From Sulfuricella sp. T08 (GTDB taxonomy: Bacteria > Pseudomonadota > Gammaproteobacteria > Burkholderiales > Sulfuricellaceae): a DNA stretch of 64,000 nt. Positions 18,547 through 26,634 of this stretch are shown in pieces. The position numbers and the translations under genes are program-made. The stretch is from assembly GCF_000971475.1 (NCBI RefSeq), contig NZ_DF967523.1, positions 62,001 to 126,000 on the forward strand, read 5' to 3'. How positions within the stretch are numbered: the first letter of the stretch is position 1; the number at the start of each line of letters is the position of its first letter. A model generated the notes under the pieces. That model was not told the DNA's origin and ran no database searches. It saw nothing but the letters and a program-made list of their open reading frames with translations.

Positions 18547-19158
18547 TCAAGCTGCTGGCGGCAGGGTTTCCTTGAAAGAAGGTCGCTGCGACAGCTTGTC
18601 GGCGAGACGGGCCAGCACAGGGTGAGACTTGCGCCATTCAATCTCGGGAAAGCGCAGGTCGAGGTACCCCATGGCGCAACCGGCAGCGATGTCGGACAGG
18701 TTGAAAAACTCGCCGGTGCACCAGTTCTTTTCGCCCAGTTCTTCCGCCATTGCTTCGAGGCCGCGGAACACCTTCTGTTCCTGGCGCACGATCCACTCTG
18801 GACTTTGCTGCGATTCCGGACGTTTCTTCTCGATATAGATCGCGGCAGCGGCGTCGGATACGCCGTCGGCCAGTGCTTCCCAGCGGCGCACTGCCAGACG
18901 CTGGCGGCTGTCCTTGGGAATCAGCTGGGACACCGGGCTGACAGTGTCGAGATATTCAACGATCACGCGCGAATCAAACAGGGTGTGGTTGTCGTCCAGC
19001 ACCAGCACCGGCACCATGCCGAGCGGGTTGTAGTCGGGTACGTGAGAGCCAGCTTCCCATGGGCTGTCGATCACCTGTTCGTATTCGATGCGTTTTTCCG
19101 CCAGGACAATACGCACTTTGCGCGCGAACGGGCTGGTAGGGGTCATGATCAGTTTCAT
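18547..19158 (-). CDS. Glutathione S-transferase family protein
   Basis: A 203-residue two-domain GST. The thioredoxin-like N domain starts MKLIMTPTSPFARKVRIVLAEK, with a Ser near the position used to activate glutathione in bacterial GSTs, and carries the cis-Pro motif NPLGMVPVLVLDD and the glutathione-binding FDSRVIVEYLD. The all-helical C domain follows (FFNLSDIAAGCAMGYLDLRFPEIEW). It resembles YibF-type GSTs. It lies 6 nt before the aconitase stop on the same strand, so acnB and this gene are probably co-transcribed. Confidence 0.88.
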   Translation of the reverse strand: MKLIMTPTSPFARKVRIVLAEKRIEYEQVIDSPWEAGSHVPDYNPLGMVPVLVLDDNHTLFDSRVIVEYLDTVSPVSQLIPKDSRQRLAVRRWEALADGVSDAAAAIYIEKKRPESQQSPEWIVRQEQKVFRGLEAMAEELGEKNWCTGEFFNLSDIAAGCAMGYLDLRFPEIEWRKSHPVLARLADKLSQRPSFKETLPPAA

Positions 19159-19164
19159 TTCTTG

Positions 19165-21720
19165 CTACACCTGCGACAGTTTAATGATCTTGTGCGGACG
19201 GTATTCCTCCATCCGGTCGAAGTTGAGATAACGGTAAATATTCTCGGCCTCGGGAGCGATCTTGCTGTTCACCAGATCAAGATACTCCTGCACCGTCGGG
19301 ATGCGTCCCAGACGCGCGCAAGCTCCCGCCAGCTCGGCAGAACCGAGGTAGACGCGGGCGCCCTTGCCCATCCGGTTGTCGAAGTTGCGCGTGCTGGTGG
19401 AGAATACCGTGGCATTGTCGGCAACCCGCGCCTGGTTGCCCATGCACAGGGAGCAACCGGGCATTTCGGTGCGCGCCCCGGCGCGGCCAAATATACCGTA
19501 GGCGCCTTCTTCGCGTAGCTCTGATTCATCCATCCGGGTAGGCGGTACCACCCACAGGCGCGGCGTCACCATTCCGGCATCCTCGATCATTTTCGAAGCG
19601 GCGCGGTAATGCCCGATATTGGTCATGCAACTGCCGATGAATACTTCGTCGATCTTGTCGCCAGCGACGGCGGACAGCGGCTTGATGTCGTCAGGGTCAT
19701 TGGGGCAAGCCACCAGCGGTTCCTTGATAGTAGCGAGGTCGATCTCGATGATGTGTGCGTATTCGGCATCTGCATCCGGCGCAAGCAATTCGGGCTTGGC
19801 CAGCCAGGCTTTCATGGCGTCGATGCGGCGCTGCAGGGTGCGAGCATCCTGGTAGCCATTCTCGATCATATTGCCAAGCAGGGCGATGTTGGAGTTGAGA
19901 TACTCGATCACCGGTTCCTTGTTGAGATGCACCGTGCAGGCAGCAGCGGATCTTTCAGCCGAAGCATCGGAAAGCTCGAACGCCTGCTCTACTTTCAGGT
20001 CAGGCAGACCCTCAATTTCGAGAATACGGCCAGAGAACACATTTTTCTTGCCCTGTTTGGCGACTGTCATGGAGCCTTCCAGAATCGCTGCGTAGGGGAT
20101 GGCATTGACCAGATCGCGCAGGGTAATGCCCGGTTGCATCTTGCCCTTGAAGCGCACCAGCACCGATTCCGGCATGTCCAGCGGCATGATGCCCATGGCC
20201 GCGCCAAAGGCTACCAGGCCGGAGCCGGCGGGGAAGGATATCCCGATCGGGAAGCGGGTATGAGAGTCACCCCCGGTGCCGACAGTATCAGGCAACAGCA
20301 TGCGATTCAGCCAGGAGTGGATGATCCCGTCGCCTGCTTTGAGGCTCACGCCGCTTCGGCTGGTCATGAAATCCGGCAGGGCATGTTGTAGCTTGATGTC
20401 TATTGGCTTGGGGTAGGCGGCAGTGTGGCAAAAGCTTTGCATTACCAGGTCAGCAGAGAAGCCGAGGCAGGCGATTTCTTTCAACTCGTCGCGGGTCATG
20501 CCGCCGGTGGTGTCCTGCGAGCCAACGGTAGTCATTCTGGGTTCGCAATAAGTACCAGGGCGTACGCCAACCACGCCGCAGGCACGGCCAACCATTTTTT
20601 GCGCCAGGGTGTAGCCCTTGCCGGAATCATTTACCGGGGTGGGCAGGGCAAACAGCGTCGAGTGTGGAAGGCCAAGCGTGGTGCGTGCCAGGGTAGTGAG
20701 TCCGCGTCCTATGATCAGCGGGATGCGTCCGCCCGCACGCACTTCGTCCGCCAAGGTGACCGGTGCCAGGGTAAAACTGGCGATGAGCTTGCCTGCTTCG
20801 TCGGTGACCTGGCCCTTGTAGGGATGGATGACGATCACGTCGCCGGTATTCAGGGTGGAAACGTCAAACTCAATCGGCAGTGCGCCGGAATCCTCTGCGG
20901 TATTGAAGAAAATCGGCGCGATCTTGCTGCCCAGTACGATACCGCCAGTGCGTTTGTTGGGGATGTGGGGGATATCTGTACCCATATGCCACTGCACCGA
21001 ATTGATGGCGGATTTGCGTGAAGAGCCAGTACCCACTACGTCGCCGACGTAGGCGATAGGAAGATTTTTTTCCTTGAGCTTGGCGATGGTGGCAAGACCG
21101 TCAGGCATTTTGGCGACCAGCATTTCTGTGGCGTGGAGCGGGATGTCGGGGCGCGACCAGGCTGCCTGGGCTGGTGACAGGTCGTCGGTGTTGGTTTCTC
21201 CCGGCACTTTGAACACCACGGTTTTGATCGCTTCTGCCAGCGCAGGCTTGGCGGTAAACCATTCCCCGTCAGCCCAGGACTGAATCAAGGCTTTGGCATG
21301 GGCGTTGCCCGCCTTCATCCGGTCGGCGACTTGATGGAAAGCGTCGAAAATCAGGGTGGTGCGTTTCAGCGCTTCGGCAGCATCGGCGGCAAGAGCGGTA
21401 TCCAGCAACGCGATCAAGGCGGTGACGTTATATCCGCCCAGCATGGTGCCAAGCAGCCTGACTGCATGTTGTGGACTCACCAGCGGCGAGCTTGCTCTAT
21501 TGTTGGCGATATCGGCGAGGAAAGCTGCCTTGATTTTGGCTGCATCGTCCACGCCGGCAGGAGTGCGGTTTTCCAGAAGATTGACGAGGAAAGTTTCTTC
21601 ACCCGCAGGAGGATTCATCAGCAGTTCGACTAGTGCCGTAGTTTGCCCTGTGTCAAGAGGTAGCGGCGGCAGACCAAGCGCGGTGCGCTCGGCAGCATGG
21701 TCACGATAGGCTTTCAGCAT
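19165..21720 (-). CDS. acnB: Bifunctional aconitate hydratase 2 / 2-methylisocitrate dehydratase AcnB
   Basis: AcnB isomerises citrate and isocitrate in the TCA cycle using a [4Fe-4S] cluster. The 851-residue product starts [16 protein letters not shown], has the N-terminal HEAT-like domain and swivel domain ([20 protein letters not shown]), then the catalytic region with [29 protein letters not shown] and the cluster cysteines [16 protein letters not shown], and ends in [12 protein letters not shown] moved the start to the ATG at 21720, because the upstream extension to 21849 has no aconitase similarity. The full order of domains fits AcnB, not AcnA. Confidence 0.96.
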   Translation of the reverse strand: MLKAYRDHAAERTALGLPPLPLDTGQTTALVELLMNPPAGEETFLVNLLENRTPAGVDDAAKIKAAFLADIANNRASSPLVSPQHAVRLLGTMLGGYNVTALIALLDTALAADAAEALKRTTLIFDAFHQVADRMKAGNAHAKALIQSWADGEWFTAKPALAEAIKTVVFKVPGETNTDDLSPAQAAWSRPDIPLHATEMLVAKMPDGLATIAKLKEKNLPIAYVGDVVGTGSSRKSAINSVQWHMGTDIPHIPNKRTGGIVLGSKIAPIFFNTAEDSGALPIEFDVSTLNTGDVIVIHPYKGQVTDEAGKLIASFTLAPVTLADEVRAGGRIPLIIGRGLTTLARTTLGLPHSTLFALPTPVNDSGKGYTLAQKMVGRACGVVGVRPGTYCEPRMTTVGSQDTTGGMTRDELKEIACLGFSADLVMQSFCHTAAYPKPIDIKLQHALPDFMTSRSGVSLKAGDGIIHSWLNRMLLPDTVGTGGDSHTRFPIGISFPAGSGLVAFGAAMGIMPLDMPESVLVRFKGKMQPGITLRDLVNAIPYAAILEGSMTVAKQGKKNVFSGRILEIEGLPDLKVEQAFELSDASAERSAAACTVHLNKEPVIEYLNSNIALLGNMIENGYQDARTLQRRIDAMKAWLAKPELLAPDADAEYAHIIEIDLATIKEPLVACPNDPDDIKPLSAVAGDKIDEVFIGSCMTNIGHYRAASKMIEDAGMVTPRLWVVPPTRMDESELREEGAYGIFGRAGARTEMPGCSLCMGNQARVADNATVFSTSTRNFDNRMGKGARVYLGSAELAGACARLGRIPTVQEYLDLVNSKIAPEAENIYRYLNFDRMEEYRPHKIIKLSQV

Positions 21721-21820
21721 GGTATGCGCTCGATAAAGAAAGTGTTTTGACAATATTCTATTATATCCGTTATTGACAGGTCGCTTAACCCTTCTTGAAA
21801 TGCCGGTTGCTCGTAATGTC

Positions 21821-21847
21821 AAAAAAAGGGGCGGCCGAAGCCGCCCC
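21821..21847 (-). terminator. Terminator of SQR copy 2
   Basis: On the minus strand an 8-bp stem GGGGCGGC / GCCGCCCC around a TTCG loop is followed by seven T residues (the A-run at 21821-21827). It lies 36 nt beyond the SQR stop and is nearly identical to the hairpin at 23425-23451 behind the other SQR copy, including the flanking AACGGAG-ACACAACA tract. The terminator was therefore duplicated with the gene. Confidence 0.9.
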
Positions 21848-21882
21848 AAAACGGAGACACAACAGAAAAACTTCAGAGGTCG

Positions 21883-23151
21883 CTATTTAAGCTTTTTGAT
21901 ACCCAGTACATTGAGGACGTACTTTTCATAAATCGGCTCGGTAGTGCCTTTTTTCATTTTCCGCAAAAAGTACTTCTCGAAGGCGATCTTGGCCAAGTGC
22001 ACCCATTTTCCTTCCTTGAACCAGTTGACGTTGCGCGGTGGGATTTGCGGCAACGCCACGAAGGCTGCACCGGTGTCGCCGAAATCTGCCAGGCAGATGG
22101 CGTTCCAGGTGGCTTTATGATCGGGAACATTGCCGTCAAGAGTAGCGCATATGTTGTGAACTGTGGCACTGACCATGCTCTCAAGCATGTAGCCGGTCTT
22201 GGGTGCGCCGGTTGGCACCGGGGTGGATTCCACCGGAGGAATGTCGACGCATACGCCCACTGCGTAGATATTGTCGTACTCGGGATTGCGCTGGTAGGGA
22301 TCGATCAGGATAAAACCGCTCTGATTGGTCAGGCCATCAATGCCGAATACCGCGTCTACGCCCTTGAAAGCCGGCAGTATCATCGAATGTTTAAAGGGTA
22401 GTTCGTGCTCCTTTTTGACGTTTCCCATGTCGTCCAGTTCGGTGACGAACATCTTGCCCGGCGCGACCCGGGTGATTATGGCGTTGCATATCCACTTGAT
22501 GTGGCGCTCGCGCATGATTGATTCCATCATCCCCCTGGAGTCGCCCACTCCGCCCAAGCCGATATGGCCGACGTAGGGTTCGGGGGTGACGAAGGTCATC
22601 GGCACCTTGTCGCGGATCTTGCGTCTGCGCAGGTCGGTTTCCATGATCATGGCGAATTCGTAGGCCGGTCCGAAGCAGGAAGCGCCCTGCGCTGCGCCAA
22701 CGACAATCGGCCCGGGATCCCTGATGAACTGGTTCCATGCCTTGCCGGCTTCGACTGCGTGATCGACGTGACAGATGGAATGTGTATTCTTGCCCGGACC
22801 GATGCCTTCTACTTCGTCGAAGGCGAGTTTCGGCCCGGTAGCGATGACCAGAAAGTCGTAATCGACGATTTGGCCGTTCGTGAGTTCGATCTGGTCTTTT
22901 TTTGGATGCACCCGTTTTGCTGGCGTGGCGATCAGGTCGATGCCATTGCGCTTGAAATAGGGGGCGATCGGAATTTCGATGTCTTCGCGGGTGCGCCAGT
23001 TGACAGCGACCCAGGGGTTGGATGGGACGAAGTGGAAATTGGGTGAATCCGAGATTACGGTGACTTTGTCCCAAGGCCTGACCTTCTCCCGCATTTCATA
23101 CGCACACGTCATGCCACCGGTGCCTGCGCCGAGAATTACGATATGTGCCAT
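21883..23151 (-). CDS. sqr: Sulfide:quinone oxidoreductase, copy 2 (distal)
   Basis: A 422-residue FAD flavoprotein that oxidises sulfide to polysulfide and reduces quinone at the membrane face. The N-terminal dinucleotide fold is MAHIVILGAGTGGMTCAYEM. The three redox cysteines known from the Acidithiobacillus ferrooxidans enzyme (128, 160, 356) are matched by Cys127 (HSICHVDHA), Cys159 (GASCFGPAYEF) and Cys353 (WNAICLADFGDTGAAF). TPVPTGAPKTGYM and an amphipathic basic C-terminus (FEKYFLRKMKK) for membrane attachment are also present. The ATG at 23151 follows AAGGAA. It forms a unit with the 65-residue gene just upstream and is a close paralogue of the protein at 23482-24750. A FccB-type flavocytochrome subunit is less likely because no signal peptide exists. 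Confidence 0.9.
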   Translation of the reverse strand: MAHIVILGAGTGGMTCAYEMREKVRPWDKVTVISDSPNFHFVPSNPWVAVNWRTREDIEIPIAPYFKRNGIDLIATPAKRVHPKKDQIELTNGQIVDYDFLVIATGPKLAFDEVEGIGPGKNTHSICHVDHAVEAGKAWNQFIRDPGPIVVGAAQGASCFGPAYEFAMIMETDLRRRKIRDKVPMTFVTPEPYVGHIGLGGVGDSRGMMESIMRERHIKWICNAIITRVAPGKMFVTELDDMGNVKKEHELPFKHSMILPAFKGVDAVFGIDGLTNQSGFILIDPYQRNPEYDNIYAVGVCVDIPPVESTPVPTGAPKTGYMLESMVSATVHNICATLDGNVPDHKATWNAICLADFGDTGAAFVALPQIPPRNVNWFKEGKWVHLAKIAFEKYFLRKMKKGTTEPIYEKYVLNVLGIKKLK

Positions 23152-23215
23152 ATGCACGGGTTCCTTGGGGTTAATGCCGTTGTTTTCAGGGTGATCAGTT
23201 TCGTACGATAAGGGA

Positions 23216-23413
23216 TTACCAGACGAAGACTCGGGCCATCGCTTCCAGTCCCTCGTCTACGATGGTCTGCAGGTCTTCAGGCGCGTCCTCGCTTTCCATC
23301 GCCAGGCGGGTATAAATTGACAGGGACTTCAGCGCACAGGCGATCTTGGAGACATTGCAGGCGGTCGCATCATCCAGGTTTACCCCTTCCCGCAGTTTCC
23401 ATTGGACGGACAC
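23216..23413 (-). CDS. 65-residue protein paired with SQR, copy 2
   Basis: A small acidic, helical protein of 65 residues starting at a GTG (MSVQWKLREGVNLDDATA) with AAGG 8 nt upstream. It is an unmistakable paralogue of the protein at 24814-25011: both share KIACALKSLS, MESEDAPEDLQ and IVDEGLEAMAR, and both end in FVW. No signal peptide or membrane helix is present. A cysteine at the same place (KIACALKS) is kept in both. It precedes an SQR gene by 64 nt, as does its twin. It starts right behind the terminator of the upstream SQR copy. The family is not one I recognise; a partner or regulator of SQR is inferred only from the repeated linkage. Confidence 0.8.
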   Translation of the reverse strand: MSVQWKLREGVNLDDATACNVSKIACALKSLSIYTRLAMESEDAPEDLQTIVDEGLEAMARVFVW

Positions 23414-23424
23414 TCTGTTCACCT

Positions 23425-23451
23425 TAAAAAAGAGGGCGGCCGAAGCCGCCC
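23425..23451 (-). terminator. Terminator of SQR copy 1
   Basis: On the minus strand GGGCGGC / GCCGCCC pair around TTCG and run into TCTTTTTT. It sits 31 nt beyond the SQR copy 1 stop and only 11 nt before the GTG of the second small protein, so the second unit must depend on read-through or a promoter hidden in the SQR copy 1 gene. Confidence 0.85.
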
Positions 23452-23481
23452 AAAACGGAGGCACAACAATAAAATAATGCT

Positions 23482-24750
23482 TTATTTTTTCTTCTTGATG
23501 CCGAGCACGCCGAGTACGTATTTCTCGTAAATCGGTTCGGTGGTGCCTTTTTTCATTTTCCGCAAAAAGTATTTCTCGAAGGCGATCTTGGCCAGATGCA
23601 CCCACTTGCCTTCCTTGAACCAGTTGACGTTGCGCGGCGGAATCTGCGGCAATGCCACGAAGGCGGCGCCGGTGTCGCCGAAATCGGCCAGGCAGATGGC
23701 GTTCCAGGTGGCCTTGAAATCCGGCTCCTTGCCGTCGAGTACTGCGCGGATATTGTGTACCGTGGCGGTGACCATAGTTTCGATCATGTAGCCGGTCTTG
23801 GGCGCGCCGGTTGGCACTGGAGTGGCTTCCACCGGCGGAATGGCGACACACACGCCGATTGCGTAAATATTATTGTATTTCGGGTTGCGCTGGAACGGAT
23901 CGATCAGGATGAACCCGCGCGGGTTGGCCAAGCCCTCGATCCCGAATACGGCATCCACGCCCTTGAAGGCCGGCAGCATCATCGAGTGCTTGAACGGCAG
24001 TTCGTGCTCCTTCTTGACGTTGCCCATGTCGTCCAGTTCGGTGACGAACATCTTGCCCGGCTCGACCTTGGTGACCTTGGCATTGCAAATCCACTTGATG
24101 TGGCGGTCGCGCATGGCGGACTCCATCAGTCCCTTGGAATCTCCCACGCCGCCTAGTCCGAGATGGCCGATATAGGGTTCAGCGGTGACAAAGGTCATCG
24201 GTACCTTGTCGCGGATCTTGCGTCTGCGCAGGTCGGTGTCCATGATCATGGCAAATTCATAGGCAGGCCCATAGCAGGAAGCCATCTGCGCGGCACCCAC
24301 TACGACTGGGCCCGGATCCCGTATGAACTGCTCCCATGCCTTGCCGGCTTCGACTGCGTGATCGACGTGGCAGATGGAATAAGTGTTTTTGCCCGGGCCC
24401 ATGCCCTCTACTTCGTCGAAGGCGAGTTTCGGGCCGGTGGCGATGACCAGGAAGTCATAGTCGATAATCTGGTCGTCGGTCAGTTCGATCTGGTTTTTTT
24501 CTGGGTGAACGCGCTTCGCCGGTGTCGCGATCAGGTTGATGCCCTTGCGCGCAAAATAGGGCGCGATGGGAATGGTGATGTCTTCCTTGGTGCGCCAGTT
24601 GACGGCGACCCAGGGGTTGGAAGGGGTGAATTGGAATAATGGTGAGTCTGAAATGACGGTAACCTTGTCTTCGGGGCGAACTTGCTCCCGCATTTCGTAT
24701 GCGCATGCCATGCCGCCGATGCCTGCTCCGAGAATTACGATATGTGCCAT
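23482..24750 (-). CDS. sqr: Sulfide:quinone oxidoreductase, copy 1 (promoter-proximal)
   Basis: A 422-residue SQR, same length as the distal copy and differing by scattered substitutions only, with no insertion or deletion seen. The FAD motif (MAHIVILGAGIGGMACAYEM), the three catalytic cysteines (YSICHVDHA, MASCYGPAYEF, WNAICLADFGD), the quinone-site region and the basic C-terminus (VLGVLGIKKKK) are intact, so both copies should be active. It is preceded by a 65-residue gene and by a sigma-54 type promoter at 25051-25066, which makes it the directly controlled copy. It transfers electrons from sulfide to the quinone pool. Confidence 0.9.
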   Translation of the reverse strand: MAHIVILGAGIGGMACAYEMREQVRPEDKVTVISDSPLFQFTPSNPWVAVNWRTKEDITIPIAPYFARKGINLIATPAKRVHPEKNQIELTDDQIIDYDFLVIATGPKLAFDEVEGMGPGKNTYSICHVDHAVEAGKAWEQFIRDPGPVVVGAAQMASCYGPAYEFAMIMDTDLRRRKIRDKVPMTFVTAEPYIGHLGLGGVGDSKGLMESAMRDRHIKWICNAKVTKVEPGKMFVTELDDMGNVKKEHELPFKHSMMLPAFKGVDAVFGIEGLANPRGFILIDPFQRNPKYNNIYAIGVCVAIPPVEATPVPTGAPKTGYMIETMVTATVHNIRAVLDGKEPDFKATWNAICLADFGDTGAAFVALPQIPPRNVNWFKEGKWVHLAKIAFEKYFLRKMKKGTTEPIYEKYVLGVLGIKKKK

Positions 24751-24813
24751 GTTTATAGTTCCTTTGGGTTAAGCGTTTTTCTGAGGTACCGTTTTTTTGG
24801 GAGTAATCCCGAG

Positions 24814-25011
24814 TTACCAGACGAAAATTCGGGCCATCGCCTCAAGTCCTTCGTCTACGATGGCTTGCAGGTCTTCCGGTGCGTCTTCGCTCTCCATCGC
24901 CATGCTTGTATAGGCTGACAGGGATTTCAGCGCGCAGGCGATCTTGGCGACTTCGCTGGCAGTCGCGTCGTCCATTTTTACACCTTCTTGCAGGATCCAA
25001 TTTGCGGCCAT
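24814..25011 (-). CDS. 65-residue protein paired with SQR, copy 1
   Basis: First gene behind the sigma-54 promoter. The 65 residues begin MAANWILQEGVKMDDATA and end GLEAMARIFVW; they appear helical, acidic and soluble. GGAG lies 8 nt before the ATG at 25011; an in-frame ATG at 25023 would add MEKK. Its twin at 23216-23413 has the same length and the same linkage to SQR. Residues kept in both copies include Trp5, Gly10, Cys27, the EDAPEDLQ segment and the terminal FVW. I cannot name the family; an SQR accessory or sulfur-binding role through the single shared Cys is speculative. Confidence 0.82.
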   Translation of the reverse strand: MAANWILQEGVKMDDATASEVAKIACALKSLSAYTSMAMESEDAPEDLQAIVDEGLEAMARIFVW

Positions 25012-25050
25012 TTTTTTCTCCATATTTAACGAGGTTGTAGTATGTCCATA

Positions 25051-25066
25051 AGCAATCAACGTGCCA
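25051..25066 (-). promoter_or_regulatory. Sigma-54 (-24/-12) promoter of the SQR locus
   Basis: The minus strand reads TGGCACGTTGATTGCT, which matches the sigma-54 consensus TGGCACG-N4-TTGCW at every defined position and with the exact GG-GC spacing. It lies 40 nt upstream of the first 65-residue gene. The divergent neighbour encodes a sigma-54 activator with an intact GAFTGC motif. Confidence 0.88.
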
Positions 25067-25117
25067 TAACTTTACCTATTGATTATTAATGATATTTAAT
25101 CGGTATTATTTTTGTGA

Positions 25118-25130
25118 TGACAGACTGTCA
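25118..25130. promoter_or_regulatory. Palindromic activator site 1 (TGACA-N3-TGTCA)
   Basis: TGACAGACTGTCA is a perfect 5-bp inverted repeat with a 3-nt centre, located about 52 nt upstream of the -24 element, where an enhancer-type site is expected. A second copy with the same arms lies at 25235-25247. Confidence 0.7.
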
Positions 25131-25141
25131 TGCCAATGTGT

Positions 25142-25229
25142 CAGTATAGTCATTCATGGGGAATGTTTTTTCGGCTTGCTGAGGCGATAACTTTTTGATT
25201 TGCATGGCGGCTTAGGCATGACTATACTG
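25142..25229. repeat. 12-bp inverted repeat framing the divergent regulatory region
   Basis: CAGTATAGTCAT at 25142-25153 is exactly inverted as ATGACTATACTG at 25218-25229. Each arm lies inside the corresponding TGACA-N3-TGTCA site, so the two operator blocks form one large mirror-symmetric control region of about 130 bp between the divergent genes. Confidence 0.7.
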
Positions 25230-25234
25230 TGTCA

Positions 25235-25247
25235 TGACAATTTGTCA
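25235..25247. promoter_or_regulatory. Palindromic activator site 2 (TGACA-N3-TGTCA)
   Basis: TGACAATTTGTCA repeats the arms of site 1 with another 3-nt centre. It ends 15 nt before the ATG of the sigma-54 activator, so occupancy could also repress the activator's own gene. Confidence 0.7.
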
Positions 25248-25262
25248 TGGAGCGGCGCCAAA

Positions 25263-26633
25263 ATGAACGATCTTTCTCTCGATTTGCAATCCCTGATCAA
25301 TATCCAGGAAAATCCATTCGTCTTGATCGATAAGGATTACCGTGTGGTTTCTGCAAATCATGCTTATTGTCAGGTATATGGCATGAGTCCGGATGAGATT
25401 GTGGGTCGCTTGTGTCACGAAATTTCTCATCATTCCTCCGTGCCCTGCCACGAGAACGGCGAGGTCTGCCCACACCAGAAGGTATTTGCAACCGGTGAGG
25501 CTTGCCAGGTACTGCATATTCATTACGACAATGATAATCGTGCCGAGCGGGTGCGCCTCAAGGGGTATCCGATTCACGGGCGGGACGGTTGCCTTTACTT
25601 GGGCGAGGCCATCGTGCCGTTGGGGTCTTCGGAAGAGCTGGATTGCGACGAAATGCGCATGATCGGTCATTCGCCCGCCTTTCTGGAGTGTGCGGACAAG
25701 CTGGGTCGTGTGGCCGAGTCGGATGCACCGATACTGCTGTATGGGGAAAGTGGCGTCGGCAAGGAACTGGCGGCGGAATTCGTACACAAGCGTTCGACCC
25801 GGGTGGGGCGTCCATATGTCTCAGTCAATTGCGCTGCTATCGCCGAATCGGTGTTCGAGAGCGAATTCTTCGGCCACGAGCGCGGAGCTTTCACGGGCTG
25901 CATCGGCCGCAAGCAAGGTTTGTTCGAGCTGGCGGATGGCGGCACGCTGTTTCTCGATGAAATCGGGGAAATTCCTCTTTCCATGCAACCCAAACTACTC
26001 CGCGTGCTGGAAACAGGTGAATACCGTCGGGTGGGGGGTACGGTAAACCTGACGGCGGATGTGCGGGTCATTTCCGCCACAAACCGAAATTTGCTGGAGC
26101 GGGTGGATCAGGGCTTGTTCCGCGAGGATCTGTACTACCGGATAGCGGGTATTGATGTCATGCTTCCATCGCTGCGCGAGCGCCGTCTAGATATTCCTGC
26201 GCTGGCTGATGCATTGCTTGCCCGCATCAGCGGGGTAGGGAAGAATGTGCCAAGATTTGCTGCAGACGCTATTTCACGCTTGATGAGCTATGATTATCCC
26301 GGCAATGTGCGCGAGCTGCGCAATGTTTTGCAGAAGGCGATTGCTTTGTCCGGCAAGGGGATGATTCATGCTAGGCATATTCAATTTGACAGCCTGAACG
26401 GGGACAAAGCACAGCCGGTAGCGCGGGAGAGGCTGTCTGAGGGTAATCCGGTGCTCCTCACCGTAGCGGTTACTCCCTCTTCCCTCTCTATTGAGGAAAT
26501 GGAAATCCGCCATATTTGCGAGCTGCTGAAACATCACGGCGGCCATCGCCGCACAGTGGCGGATATACTTGGCATCAGCGAGCGTACGTTGTATCGTAAA
26601 CTGAACCGCTACGGGCTGCATTCGGAGAAGTGA
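25263..26633 (+). CDS. Sigma-54-dependent Fis-family activator with Cys-rich PAS domain
   Basis: A 456-residue enhancer-binding protein. Residues about 1-120 form a PAS domain (ENPFVLIDKDYRVVSANHAYCQVYG) with an unusual cluster of Cys and His (RLCHEISHHSSVPCHENGEVCPHQK, TGEACQVLHIHY) suited to bind a metal or sense redox/sulfur. The AAA+ domain has Walker A LYGESGVGKELAA, the sigma-54 contact GAFTGC at residues 208-213, Walker B LFLDEIGEI and the arginine-finger region. The C-terminal Fis-type helix-turn-helix is GGHRRTVADILGISERTLYRKL. The ATG at 25263 has GGAG about 11 nt upstream. It is divergent from the SQR units and is followed directly by a Crp/Fnr regulator. Confidence 0.92.
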   Translation: MNDLSLDLQSLINIQENPFVLIDKDYRVVSANHAYCQVYGMSPDEIVGRLCHEISHHSSVPCHENGEVCPHQKVFATGEACQVLHIHYDNDNRAERVRLKGYPIHGRDGCLYLGEAIVPLGSSEELDCDEMRMIGHSPAFLECADKLGRVAESDAPILLYGESGVGKELAAEFVHKRSTRVGRPYVSVNCAAIAESVFESEFFGHERGAFTGCIGRKQGLFELADGGTLFLDEIGEIPLSMQPKLLRVLETGEYRRVGGTVNLTADVRVISATNRNLLERVDQGLFREDLYYRIAGIDVMLPSLRERRLDIPALADALLARISGVGKNVPRFAADAISRLMSYDYPGNVRELRNVLQKAIALSGKGMIHARHIQFDSLNGDKAQPVARERLSEGNPVLLTVAVTPSSLSIEEMEIRHICELLKHHGGHRRTVADILGISERTLYRKLNRYGLHSEK

Positions 26634-26634
26634 G

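Noticed and set aside
21883-24750. Flavocytochrome c sulfide dehydrogenase flavoprotein (FccB) as identity of the two flavoproteins
   Set aside because: No signal peptide and no cytochrome fccA nearby; the three cysteines and C-terminus fit SQR.
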